Below the pieces are notes generated by a model that saw nothing but the letters and a program-made list of their open reading frames with translations, ran no database searches and was not told the origin of the DNA. The position numbers and the translations under genes were made by a program. Below, in pieces: positions 1 through 7,649 of a stretch of 13,631 nucleotides of DNA (position 1 is the stretch's first letter; every line of letters starts with the position of its first letter). The stretch covers positions 1 through 13,631 of the forward strand of contig JAYWHK010000045.1 in NCBI GenBank assembly GCA_043777755.1, written 5' to 3'. The stretch comes from CANHEE01 sp043777755. GTDB lineage: Bacteria > Bacteroidota > Bacteroidia > Chitinophagales > Saprospiraceae.

Positions 1-64
1 GAATAATATTTCGTTTTTTATTTGGTTTTTTTGACAGTTCAACGCACCGCAATATTAAAATTAG

Positions 65-170
65 TATCACGGTGCGCTGCACCTTCAAATGTGATTTTGG
101 TTACTTTTTCTATGAGCGCATTTTGCGCCATCAAGCCAAAAGCATGACAAATATCACGGTGCGCTGCACC
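65..170. repeat. Pair of 19-bp direct repeats with an internal palindrome
   Basis: The 19-mer TATCACGGTGCGCTGCACC occurs exactly at 65-83 and again at 152-170. Each copy contains the small inverted repeat GGTGC-GCT-GCACC. A further CGCACCG at 43-49 is complementary to CGGTGCG at 70-76, and a GCGCA/TGCGC hairpin lies at 116-128. The cluster lies just downstream of the amidase gene, where short REP-like elements commonly accumulate. No reading frame is visible in 1-219. Membership of a genome-wide REP family is inference; the exact repeat is directly visible. Confidence 0.7.
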
Positions 171-219
171 CAAAATATTTTTATAAGAAAACCCTGTATC
201 CAATCATCAATATCCAGCA

Positions 220-1500
220 TTATGGGCGACTCTTTTTGATAGCATCTTGTAAGTTTATTTTATTTTTTCCTTCAAAAGCGATTACAAAAGCATCTTTAAA
301 ACCAGCTTCTTTGAGTTTTGCGCAGACCTCCGCAGCGGAGTTATATGTAACAAAACCATCTGCTCGATAAATATATTCATTGGCTGCTTCGACAACTTCT
401 AACTCTTTCACCGCCTTCCATTTCGCATCAAAAACAGTTACTTTTTTATTGGTTTTTATAATTTGAACCTTAAAAATAAGCGACGAAACGCCTTTTGCAA
501 CGACTTTTTCAACAGGAAGTGCCGTAACAATCGCTGGCTTTGATTTTTCAAGCATCGCACCTTTTTTAACTTTCTTAGGTTCTACATTTACGATAACGGG
601 ACTGTCTATTGCTTCCGTTTTAGGCTCAGTCTTTGGTGTTTTGATTGCGGTAGGTCGAGGTGCGGTATAAGCGTTCACCTCATAAGATTTTCCATTTTCA
701 ACCGTATTTTTATACTCTGTAAAAGCATCGAAAATAGCTTGTGCTTCGCTTTCTTGCCCTTCTTCGGAAGCTAAAAATTCTTCTTCTGTTCTATTGCTCA
801 AAAAACCAGTTTCCACCAAAATACTTGGCATTGTGGTTTCTCTCAGAACCAAAAAACCAGCTTGTTTTACACCATGACTTTTGCGACCAGCATCACGACG
901 CAAACGTTTTTCGACCAAACCAGCCATCAGTGCGCTGCGTTCCATGTAAGAAGATTGTACTGCCGACAACAAAATATCTGTTTCGGGAGAGCTAAAATCG
1001 TAGCCTTTGTAGCGTTTTTTGTAATCGTCTTCTAAGAAAATAGCAGCGTTTTCTCGTTTGGCAACTTCAAAATTTTCTTTACTTTTGTGCAATCCCAAAA
1101 CATAGGTTTCAGAACCCGAAAAAGAAGAATGTGCTGGAATAAAATTACAATGAACAGAAATAAACAAGTCCGCACGATGCTTGTTTGCAATATTTGCACG
1201 CTCATCTAAAGGAATAAAAACATCTTTATCTCTTGTATAAACAACCTCAATATGTGGATAACGGGATTTTATTTTTTTGCCTAATAAAAGCGCAATACGC
1301 AGTGCGATGTTTTTTTCTTGTGATTTTTTACCCAAACAACCAGAATCTTTACCACCATGACCAGCATCAACCACAACTTTTTTTATTTGATAGCTTGTAT
1401 CGCTAAAAAATGTTGTATTTTTGCCGCCTGAAAGAAAAGGAAACATCAAAAAGGTAAATAAAAAAGAAAATAACGTAAGTTTTGGTGAATATACTATCAT
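220..1500 (-). CDS. N-acetylmuramoyl-L-alanine amidase (Amidase_3) with C-terminal SPOR-like domain
   Basis: This is a periplasmic zinc amidase that cleaves the bond between N-acetylmuramic acid and L-alanine in peptidoglycan, normally during daughter-cell separation. The first ~25 residues form a hydrophobic signal peptide or anchor. The Amidase_3 domain covers about residues 40-265 and keeps the expected metal and catalytic set: His48 in DAGHGG, Glu62 in QEKNIAL, His117 in SVHCN and Glu230 in VETGFLSN. An insertion around residues 140-185 resembles the helical segment that controls access to the active site in AmiC-type enzymes. A Pro/Lys/Thr-rich linker (about 270-335) leads to a SPOR-like fold (about 341-415; FKVQI at the start, then YNSAAEVCAKLKEAGFKDAFV), which in this family binds denuded glycan or septal peptidoglycan. 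The gene is divergent from lptD. The ATG at 1500 directly precedes the signal peptide. The family assignment is firm; the exact symbol is not. Confidence 0.93.
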   Translation of the reverse strand: MIVYSPKLTLFSFLFTFLMFPFLSGGKNTTFFSDTSYQIKKVVVDAGHGGKDSGCLGKKSQEKNIALRIALLLGKKIKSRYPHIEVVYTRDKDVFIPLDERANIANKHRADLFISVHCNFIPAHSSFSGSETYVLGLHKSKENFEVAKRENAAIFLEDDYKKRYKGYDFSSPETDILLSAVQSSYMERSALMAGLVEKRLRRDAGRKSHGVKQAGFLVLRETTMPSILVETGFLSNRTEEEFLASEEGQESEAQAIFDAFTEYKNTVENGKSYEVNAYTAPRPTAIKTPKTEPKTEAIDSPVIVNVEPKKVKKGAMLEKSKPAIVTALPVEKVVAKGVSSLIFKVQIIKTNKKVTVFDAKWKAVKELEVVEAANEYIYRADGFVTYNSAAEVCAKLKEAGFKDAFVIAFEGKNKINLQDAIKKSRP

Positions 1501-1580
1501 TCTTTAATTAAAATTTATAAATTTGTTATGCACCCAATTTTAACGTTTTTGAACCAACGTTTAATGTCGTCTGTACGTCA

Positions 1581-1645
1581 TTAACAAAAGGTTTTTTGTT
1601 AAAATTAAGTTTCTTGTAACACAAAAGGATTAAACCAAACGTTTG
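1581..1645. promoter_or_regulatory. Divergent amidase/lptD intergenic region with two palindromes
   Basis: The 260 bp between the divergent starts (1501-1760) contain a perfect inverted repeat TTAACAAAA-GGTT-TTTTGTTAA at 1581-1602 and a perfect 10-bp palindrome CAAACGTTTG at 1636-1645. Both are far from the start codons and could be operators or fortuitous AT-rich symmetry. A TAnnTTTG-type box (TAAATTTG, 1518-1525, plus strand) lacks a matching -33 element and lies far from lptD, so no promoter is assigned. Regulatory function is inference. Confidence 0.35.
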
Positions 1646-1760
1646 TTAAGTCTAATCTTTAATTGAAATATTTTTCATTAAAATTTAAAAAATATATAAA
1701 ATATTAGTGTTCAGCAATTTGCTGCTCAGTCAATGAATATAAGCCATTTTTAATACTACA

Positions 1761-4601
1761 ATGACTGCAAAAATACGTCTTTTTTTATTATGTTGCTTGT
1801 TTTTTCCTATACTGTTGTTGGCACAGCGTCCAATTCCTGGGAAAATAACAGACTATGGTACACGACCATCTTCTGTAGTGGATACTTTTGGCAGGGATAG
1901 TTTGAAAGTTAGTATTGACAAAACGCTCAATGTTTCAAAAGATGCGCTGGACGAACCAGTGGATTATGAAGCAAAAGATTCTATTATTTTTGACAATGCG
2001 AATAATCTTGTCCATCTTTATGGCAATGCCAGTATCAAGTACCAAACCATCGAAGTAAAGGCTGCTTATATCGTTTTGAATGTCAAAGATAATATTGCCA
2101 CTGCCGAATCTCGAAAAGACAGTACAGGTCGCCTGCGTGGAATCCCTGATTTTAAAGACAAAGAACAAACTTTTAAAGCGCAAAGAATGCGTTATAACTT
2201 TAAAAATAAAAAAGGAATCATTTATGACGTACAGACCAAACAAGAAAATCTCTATGTTTTAGGAGAAAAAACAAAATACGTCAGTGCCAAAGATACTACC
2301 CAAAATGATGTGATTTACAGCAAAAATGCCATTCTGACAACGTGCAGCGATCCGCATCCGCATTTTGGAATCCGAGCCAACAAAATGAAAGTCATTGCCA
2401 ATAAAATGGTCATTGTTGGAGCTTCTAATTTGGAAATTGGTGGTGTACCAACGCCCGTTTGGTTGCCATTTGGTTTTTATCCTGTAACAAAACAAAAACA
2501 AACTGGCTTAATTTTTCCAACTTTTGCCCGAACAGGAATTGATGGTTTGGGTGTACAAGGTTTGGGTTGGTATTTTCCAATCAATCAATATGTTGATTTG
2601 ACAGTTAAGGGAGATTATTACGCCAATGGTCGTTTTGGGATTGATTTGGGCGCAAACTATAAAAAACGTTATCAATTTAACGGTAGTTTTTCAGCTGGAT
2701 TCAAGAATTTGGTTACATCAAACGCACCTGGACTGAAAAAAACATATCAACGTCCTTTGACTTTAGATTGGCGACATACTCAAGACCAAGCGGCTAATCC
2801 CAATCAAACTTTTTCAGCAAGTGTTGGCATCAGTACAAATGCTGCTGCTTTACAGCGAAATGTACAGAACGCTGTTCGTGATGTAAGTTCTAATGTAAAT
2901 CGCTCCACAGTCAATTATTCAAGAAGGTTTCCTGATAAGCCATATAGTTTTAATTCAGGGATTAGTATTAATCAAACTGTTGCGACGCACGCCATGGATA
3001 TAAGCCCTGACCTTAATTTTAGTATCAATACTTTGTATCCACTAAAAAAATTCAAACGAGAAGGCAAAGATGATTTGTTGAATACTGTTTTTGAGCAATT
3101 TAACATCAGTCCAACAGCAAGAGCGAGTGCTGCTATCAATACGTATGATACTTTGCTTTTTGACAAAACAACACTTGAAAATAAACTTCGTGCTGGTATG
3201 CAATACGGCGTAAGTGCCAGTATGCCATTGCGTGCATTTAAGTTTTTGACGATTTCGCCAAACGCAAGTTTTAATCAAAACGTGAACTTTGATATTACTA
3301 AAAAGGAATTTATTAAAAGAGAAAAAATTGATTCTGTTTTGACTACTGATCCTTTTGGAAAAGCAATAAAAACGGCTATTTTTGTTCCAAATGATTCCAT
3401 TTACAATAAAAAAGTATGGCAAGCAACGCCAATTTCTACTTTTAACATGGGCGTTTCGGCAAACACTACTGTTTTTGGTACGCTACAATTCAAAAAAGGC
3501 TATTTTAGAGGAATCCGTCATAAAATGGACTTAGGTGTTGGGTTTAATTATTCACCAGTTTTGACCAAAGCGTCTTGGTACGATACAGTTGAAAAACCTC
3601 GACAAAAGGTAACTGATGTAATTACAAAACAACAATATTCTATTTTTGAAGGAGGATTGTACAATTCTGCTGCTGGAAGTTTTGACCCAAACAACAAAGC
3701 AAAAGGTACTAAAACCCTAAGCATCAGTACAACGCATAATATTGAAATAAAGCTAAAAGGAAAAAAAGATTCTGTAGCGCAGAAAAAAATAATTTTGAGG
3801 AGTTTCGGAATTGGCTTAAATATTAATTTGAATGTAGATACATTCAAGTACGCTCCCAGTTTCTCACCAAGATTCGACCAAACTTTGTTTGGCGGCTTAG
3901 TATCGGTGAATTTTACGCCAAGATTCTCGTCGCAAGTTCAAGTATTAAGACCTGGCTCGACGACTTGGTATGATTCAAAAGAATACATTTGGAACAAAGA
4001 AAAGTTATTTTGGAAAATTCCAAAACCGACTGCTTTTCAAGGTGGTAATTTCATTTTTTCTAGCCGAATCTCTGTTGCTGATGTCAAAAAAATGATAGAA
4101 AAATACAATCGTCCTATTATTCAAGACACAAGTGCTTTGAAATTAAAGTCAAATAAAGAGAATATTGTCGAAGGAAAAAAAGGCTTGACTCAACCAGTAA
4201 AGGAGGAAAGTGCAAACACTTTGAATTTTAAAAATATCAGTAGCTTAATTGATAATTTTAATTTGAGCCACAGTTTGAGTTTTGACATGAGTAAAGATAC
4301 TTCGCGCAACAATAAATTAACAATGGGTTCGCACACTTTGACTTTGAACGGCTCTATTCCGCTAAGTGGTAGTTGGAGTATCAATTTTGGAAGTTTAGGT
4401 TATAATTTTAAAGATAAAAAAATCCCTTATGCCAGCATTGGGATTTCGAGAAACCTTCACTGTTGGGAAATCAGTGGTAACTGGTATCCGACGAGAGGAG
4501 CTTATCTTTTTACCATCAAAGTAATTGATTCGCCCTTTGGTGATTTCTTGAAATATCCTGTTCAAAAACAAAATGGAGATGCGTTTGGTGGTTATCGCTA
4601 A
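1761..4601 (+). CDS. lptD: LPS-assembly outer-membrane protein LptD (OstA/Imp family)
   Basis: LptD is the outer-membrane beta-barrel that, with LptE, inserts lipopolysaccharide into the outer leaflet at the end of the Lpt bridge. Residues 1-22 are a signal peptide (hydrophobic stretch ending LLLAQ). About residues 70-215 form the periplasmic OstA/LptA-like beta-jellyroll, with the family phrases VHLYGNASIKY and YVLGEKTKYV. A TTCSDPHPHFGIRA segment around Cys195 matches the conserved LptD junction. The remainder, starting near WLPFGFYP and TGLIFPTF, is rich in alternating aromatic and polar strands consistent with the barrel, ending in FGGYR. The length of 946 residues suits the large Bacteroidota LptD proteins. 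The mature part contains only two cysteines, Cys195 and Cys901, placed for one N- to C-terminal disulfide. It is divergent from the amidase, an arrangement I recall as common in Bacteroidota. The ATG at 1761 directly precedes the signal peptide. Confidence 0.9.
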   Translation: MTAKIRLFLLCCLFFPILLLAQRPIPGKITDYGTRPSSVVDTFGRDSLKVSIDKTLNVSKDALDEPVDYEAKDSIIFDNANNLVHLYGNASIKYQTIEVKAAYIVLNVKDNIATAESRKDSTGRLRGIPDFKDKEQTFKAQRMRYNFKNKKGIIYDVQTKQENLYVLGEKTKYVSAKDTTQNDVIYSKNAILTTCSDPHPHFGIRANKMKVIANKMVIVGASNLEIGGVPTPVWLPFGFYPVTKQKQTGLIFPTFARTGIDGLGVQGLGWYFPINQYVDLTVKGDYYANGRFGIDLGANYKKRYQFNGSFSAGFKNLVTSNAPGLKKTYQRPLTLDWRHTQDQAANPNQTFSASVGISTNAAALQRNVQNAVRDVSSNVNRSTVNYSRRFPDKPYSFNSGISINQTVATHAMDISPDLNFSINTLYPLKKFKREGKDDLLNTVFEQFNISPTARASAAINTYDTLLFDKTTLENKLRAGMQYGVSASMPLRAFKFLTISPNASFNQNVNFDITKKEFIKREKIDSVLTTDPFGKAIKTAIFVPNDSIYNKKVWQATPISTFNMGVSANTTVFGTLQFKKGYFRGIRHKMDLGVGFNYSPVLTKASWYDTVEKPRQKVTDVITKQQYSIFEGGLYNSAAGSFDPNNKAKGTKTLSISTTHNIEIKLKGKKDSVAQKKIILRSFGIGLNINLNVDTFKYAPSFSPRFDQTLFGGLVSVNFTPRFSSQVQVLRPGSTTWYDSKEYIWNKEKLFWKIPKPTAFQGGNFIFSSRISVADVKKMIEKYNRPIIQDTSALKLKSNKENIVEGKKGLTQPVKEESANTLNFKNISSLIDNFNLSHSLSFDMSKDTSRNNKLTMGSHTLTLNGSIPLSGSWSINFGSLGYNFKDKKIPYASIGISRNLHCWEISGNWYPTRGAYLFTIKVIDSPFGDFLKYPVQKQNGDAFGGYR

Positions 4602-4641
4602 ATATAATTTATAATATACACGTCGGAAAGTAGTTTTGGGA

Positions 4642-4659
4642 TTTTGCATTTATGCAAAA
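4642..4659. terminator. Possible bidirectional terminator hairpin between lptD and the esterase
   Basis: TTTTGCAT-TT-ATGCAAAA is a perfect inverted repeat in the 93-bp gap between two convergent genes (lptD ends at 4601, esterase ends at 4695). The A/T arms would give a short U-rich 3' side in either direction. The stem has little GC, so termination strength is doubtful. Confidence 0.4.
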
Positions 4660-4694
4660 CATTGAACACCAAGCGTTTGCAATATCTTTAATAT

Positions 4695-5498
4695 CTAATA
4701 ACCAATATCCGTTGTGTATAGTTCGACTAAATTTTGTTCCTTACTCAGCTTAGTTGTTTGAAAGGTTTTGCTAAAAAACAAAATCTGAAAACGTGTCGCA
4801 TTAGCCCAATAATCCCAATTGTGCTCACCAGAACGTTCTGTGTAATCGTGCGGAATATTGGCTTTGAGTAATTTTTCGTGAAATACTCGATTGACTTTTA
4901 TAAAAAAATCATCAACACCACAATCTATTATCAAAGGAAATTCTTTGGGAATGAGGTGAATCATATTTGTTACACAATGCTCGTGCCAACGTTTTTGATG
5001 CGTCAAAAAAGCACCCAAACGATGGTTGATTTCCCATTCCATTGGGAAGGGCGTGAAATCCAGTCCTCCACTCATGCTTCCTGCTGCACCAAAAATTTCG
5101 CTGTTGCGAAAAGCATTGTACAACGCACCATGTCCGCCCATACTCAATCCCATAATCGCCCGTTGGTTTTTATTTTTTATACTTCTAAAATTTTCATCTA
5201 CGTATTGCACCAATTCCTTAGAAATAAAGGTTTCAAAAAGGCAATCGCTTCCGTAAGGACTATCCAAATACCATGAATTATAAGCACCATCAGGACAAAT
5301 AAATATGATTTGATAAAGATTCGATAAATCTTGCAAATCTTCCATATAGTCAGAAAAACCCATATAGTCGCCACTGTAACCGTGCAACATATACAAAGTC
5401 GGAAAAGTTTTACTTTCCTCGTTTTGATGATTTTCTGGAAGAAGTATTAAGGCAGGAATTTTTCTATCCATTGCCTTGCTGTAAATTTCAACAACCAT
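4695..5498 (-). CDS. Alpha/beta-hydrolase esterase (Esterase_D / PF00756 type)
   Basis: This is a serine hydrolase of the esterase D / feruloyl esterase / S-formylglutathione hydrolase superfamily, 267 residues. Visible motifs are the oxyanion region LYMLHGYSG (about 35-43), the acidic stretch ICPDGAYNSWY (about 67-77), the nucleophile elbow GLSMGGHG with Ser119, a likely acid Asp196 in DCGVDDFF, and the catalytic His226 in GEHNWDYW, giving a complete triad. There is no signal peptide, so it is probably cytoplasmic, unlike many secreted carbohydrate esterases of this family. The start ATG at 5498 lies 3 bp after the mvaD stop, so the two are almost certainly co-transcribed. The natural substrate cannot be read from sequence. 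S-formylglutathione hydrolase or a short-chain acyl or sugar esterase are alternatives, and a role linked to isoprenoid metabolism is only suggested by context. Confidence 0.87.
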   Translation of the reverse strand: MVVEIYSKAMDRKIPALILLPENHQNEESKTFPTLYMLHGYSGDYMGFSDYMEDLQDLSNLYQIIFICPDGAYNSWYLDSPYGSDCLFETFISKELVQYVDENFRSIKNKNQRAIMGLSMGGHGALYNAFRNSEIFGAAGSMSGGLDFTPFPMEWEINHRLGAFLTHQKRWHEHCVTNMIHLIPKEFPLIIDCGVDDFFIKVNRVFHEKLLKANIPHDYTERSGEHNWDYWANATRFQILFFSKTFQTTKLSKEQNLVELYTTDIGY

Positions 5499-5501
5499 AT
5501 T

Positions 5502-6590
5502 TTAAAGTTCTTCTGGACCTTCGCCAATCCAATCTTTTATCCAAACACCTTTTTGACAAAGCGGTACTAATTGTTCGTCTATCAACAGTTGAACTTCCTC
5601 TTTGCAATCGTCTGGATACAAAAGATGAATATTGGGCCCTGCATCTAAGCTAAAATACACAGGTTGTTTCGTTTCTTCTCGATAATTGCGAATGGCTTCA
5701 ATCATCGAAAGCGTATTCGGACGAATGAGCGTATAAGAAGGCGAAGAAGCCATCATCAAAGCATGAAGCGACATTGCTTCATTTTCAGCCAATTGCCCAA
5801 AAGCGTGCGTATCGCCTTCTTTTAAAATATCCACCAAACTGTTCATACGTTCACGAGCTTGTTGGTAACGGGCAGCAGCATAAACATTGCCTTCCATCAG
5901 CGCATGACCTGCACGACTACTAACGCTTTTTTCTTCGCTACTGGCAATCAAAATAGCATTGTGGTAGCCTTTAAAAACATCGTGAATGTGGTTTTCATAA
6001 GGAATCCCGTATTCGTCGGAAGAACCTTCGATGGCAGAGGTTTTTCCCCAAGCAGACATATATGGATAGATAGACCGACAAGCACTTCCTGAACCCAAAC
6101 GGGCAATATAAGAGGCTTTTTGGTCAAAAGCGTTGTTTTCTTGCAATGTTCCAAAAAGGCGGTCTTCCATGGTGCAAAGGCAAAGCGCAAGCGCACTCAT
6201 ACCTGATGCCGACGACGCAATACCCGAAGAATGTGGAAAAGAATTGCCTGTTTGTATTTTTAATTTGAACTGGCGTAAAAATGGAAAAACCTCTACGATG
6301 CTATTCAAAAAAGCCAATGTTTTGCTTTCAAATTTTTCGTTACGTTCCCCATGAAAATACATTTCAAGCTCTATCTCATTGCTCGGATAATCCTTGGGCG
6401 TATATTCCAACATGGTTTGAGTAAAACAATTTGCTAACGTAAAACTCAGTGATGGGTTTTGTGGCAGTTGCAATCCGTGTTTGCCCCAATATTTTACGAT
6501 GGCTAAGTTTGAAGGGCTTTGCCAAACCACTTTATTGGGTTCTAAATTGCTGGTATCGGCTATAAGTTTTGAATTATTGTAGTCTAACAT
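5502..6590 (-). CDS. mvaD: Diphosphomevalonate decarboxylase
   Basis: This enzyme catalyses the ATP-dependent decarboxylation of 5-diphosphomevalonate to isopentenyl diphosphate, the last step of the classical mevalonate pathway, in the cytoplasm. The protein has 362 residues, slightly longer than typical bacterial enzymes, and shows the GHMP-kinase architecture: the substrate motif SPSNLAIVKYWGK (about 25-37), the ATP-binding glycine/serine loop PHSSGIASSASGMSALA (about 119-135), the family signature RLGSGSACRS (164-173), and the C-terminal SLDAGPNIH (314-322) carrying the catalytic Asp316. All key positions look intact. The ATG at 6590 gives an N-terminal extension of about 23 residues before the first motif, so a slightly later start is possible but none is better supported. 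It is the first gene of a two-gene operon with the esterase. No other mevalonate genes are in the window. A candidate promoter lies at 6876-6908, giving a long leader containing a large palindrome. Confidence 0.95.
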   Translation of the reverse strand: MLDYNNSKLIADTSNLEPNKVVWQSPSNLAIVKYWGKHGLQLPQNPSLSFTLANCFTQTMLEYTPKDYPSNEIELEMYFHGERNEKFESKTLAFLNSIVEVFPFLRQFKLKIQTGNSFPHSSGIASSASGMSALALCLCTMEDRLFGTLQENNAFDQKASYIARLGSGSACRSIYPYMSAWGKTSAIEGSSDEYGIPYENHIHDVFKGYHNAILIASSEEKSVSSRAGHALMEGNVYAAARYQQARERMNSLVDILKEGDTHAFGQLAENEAMSLHALMMASSPSYTLIRPNTLSMIEAIRNYREETKQPVYFSLDAGPNIHLLYPDDCKEEVQLLIDEQLVPLCQKGVWIKDWIGEGPEEL

Positions 6591-6895
6591 AAGAAAGATA
6601 GTAGGAAATAGATAGTAAAATAGTGCTTTTTATTAATGGTATTTTAAAGTTTCCAATTGGTTTATTATTTTGGTTCGTAACTGTTTAGCATTACAAAAAA
6701 TCAAAGACTTTTTATTCTTCACCACGGAGAAACGGAGGTCACGGAGACAAAGAAATTAGCCTTCGGCTAATTTCTTTGTCAAACTCAGTGTTCTCCGTTT
6801 CTCCGTGGTAAAAAATTGAAAAGTGGTAAATAACTATTTTGGTTCACAATTAGTTAAAACTATTTCAAACAATCGCAAACATAAAAAACTAAAAA
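6591..6895. other. 305-bp non-coding gap between mvaD and the RDD gene
   Basis: No plausible gene is present. The gap holds a large palindromic element (6719-6812), a candidate minus-strand promoter next to the RDD stop codon, and an 11-bp direct repeat TATTTTGGTTC at 6666-6676 and 6835-6845 that brackets the palindrome at some distance. The repeats do not abut the palindrome, so a target-site duplication is only a guess. Confidence 0.6.
6719..6812. repeat. Large palindromic element (CCACGGAG-type repeat)
   Basis: Outer arms ACCACGGAGAAACGGAG (6721-6737) and CTCCGTTTCTCCGTGGT (6793-6809) are perfectly complementary over 17 bp. Inner arms GACAAAGAAATTAGCC (6746-6761) and GGCTAATTTCTTTGTC (6765-6780) are perfectly complementary over 16 bp around a TTC loop. 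The middle segments pair imperfectly (GTCACGGAG against AACACTGAG). The GC-rich CACGGAG wording contrasts with the AT-rich surroundings and resembles CACGGAG/CACAGAG intergenic repeats that I recall from many environmental bacterial genomes. There is no U-run after either side, so it is not a standard terminator. It would form a strong hairpin in the mvaD leader if transcription starts near 6870. Confidence 0.85.
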
Positions 6896-6908
6896 TTACC
6901 TCGTCAAA
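6876..6908 (-). promoter_or_regulatory. Candidate Bacteroidota sigma-ABfr promoter for mvaD-esterase
   Basis: On the minus strand the -7 box TATGTTTG (6883 down to 6876) fits TAnnTTTG. It is preceded after 21 bp by TTTG (6908 down to 6905), which fits the -33 box. The -33 element overlaps the last codons of the RDD gene. Initiation would be near 6869, giving a leader of about 280 nt for mvaD that includes the palindrome at 6719-6812. The motif match is seen; its activity is inferred. Confidence 0.5.
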
Positions 6909-7636
6909 ACAATATAATCTTTTAAAATGTTGTTTAAAAAATTAATATTATCACGAGGATATTCTTTAATGTCAAGGACAGTAACCAAATGACGAACTGT
7001 TTCAATAACAATATTGGCGTGTGCTTCATTTTGATACATTCGATAGCGAGCTAAAACACTTTTAACCAGCAACATATCGTCTTCTTTGAGCAATAAAACT
7101 TGTGGAAATACAGGCTCGTAGCTTTCCAAAGAATCAATTTTCAAAATATCTGAAAGGTTGAAAATACTACTTGGATTTAATTTTACAACGCTTGTATTGG
7201 CTGCCATATCGCCTACCCTTTGTCTTTTAGCACTGACAGAAACCAATACAACTGCCAAAAGTCCACTTGTAAACATGACATCTACCAAATGAAAAAGTGT
7301 TCTAATAGCATAGTCGCCAAGCATCGGTTCTTGCCCATCTAAACGAACTACTTTAATATTGAGTGCTTTTTTGCCCAAGGTTTGTCCTGTAAAACCTTCC
7401 ATCAGTAAAAAATAAGCAAAAACAATAAGCAATGGAAAGAAACCATACAAGAATAAGGTCATAAAATGGTCGTTTTCAAAACCTAATGCTGCTATTTTCC
7501 CAACTAAAATCCAAAGGTATATCAAAAAAAATAGTAACGCCACGTCTATAAAAAATGCCAAAATGCGCTCGCCGACTGATGCAAGTTGGTATTCTATCAA
7601 AACATTTTGAGAGGTAACGATTTCAATATTTTTCAT
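6896..7636 (-). CDS. RDD family membrane protein
   Basis: This is an integral inner-membrane protein of 246 residues with an N-terminal RDD domain (about 12-152). The hallmarks are GERILAFFIDVALL (Arg24, Asp31) in the first membrane helix, a second hydrophobic span around 60-80, the loop motif FTGQTLGKKALNIKVV (about 82-97), DYAIRTLFHLVDV (Arg112, Asp119) in the third helix region, and AKRQRVGDMAANTSVV closing the domain. The C-terminal ~90 residues are soluble and helical (SLESYEPVFPQ onward) and presumably cytoplasmic. RDD proteins are poorly characterised; some have been linked to sodium/proton exchange or to membrane-protein assembly, and nothing here decides between these. It is the last gene of a three-gene membrane cluster, starting 13 bp after the DUF2752 stop. 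Confidence 0.9.
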   Translation of the reverse strand: MKNIEIVTSQNVLIEYQLASVGERILAFFIDVALLFFLIYLWILVGKIAALGFENDHFMTLFLYGFFPLLIVFAYFLLMEGFTGQTLGKKALNIKVVRLDGQEPMLGDYAIRTLFHLVDVMFTSGLLAVVLVSVSAKRQRVGDMAANTSVVKLNPSSIFNLSDILKIDSLESYEPVFPQVLLLKEDDMLLVKSVLARYRMYQNEAHANIVIETVRHLVTVLDIKEYPRDNINFLNNILKDYIVLTR

Positions 7637-7649
7637 GGTGCAAAAATAA

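Noticed and set aside
65..170. CRISPR array from the repeated 19-mer
   Set aside because: There are only two copies, the spacing is irregular for CRISPR and no cas genes are present.
1518..1525. TAAATTTG as a plus-strand promoter for lptD
   Set aside because: There is no TTTG about 20 bp upstream and it lies about 235 bp from the start codon.
1768..1775. TATTTTTG on the minus strand as an amidase promoter
   Set aside because: It lies inside the lptD signal-peptide codons and has no -33 partner at the right spacing.
6719..6812. Intrinsic terminator of the RDD gene
   Set aside because: The stem is strong but no T-run follows on the minus strand, and the structure is far larger than a terminator.
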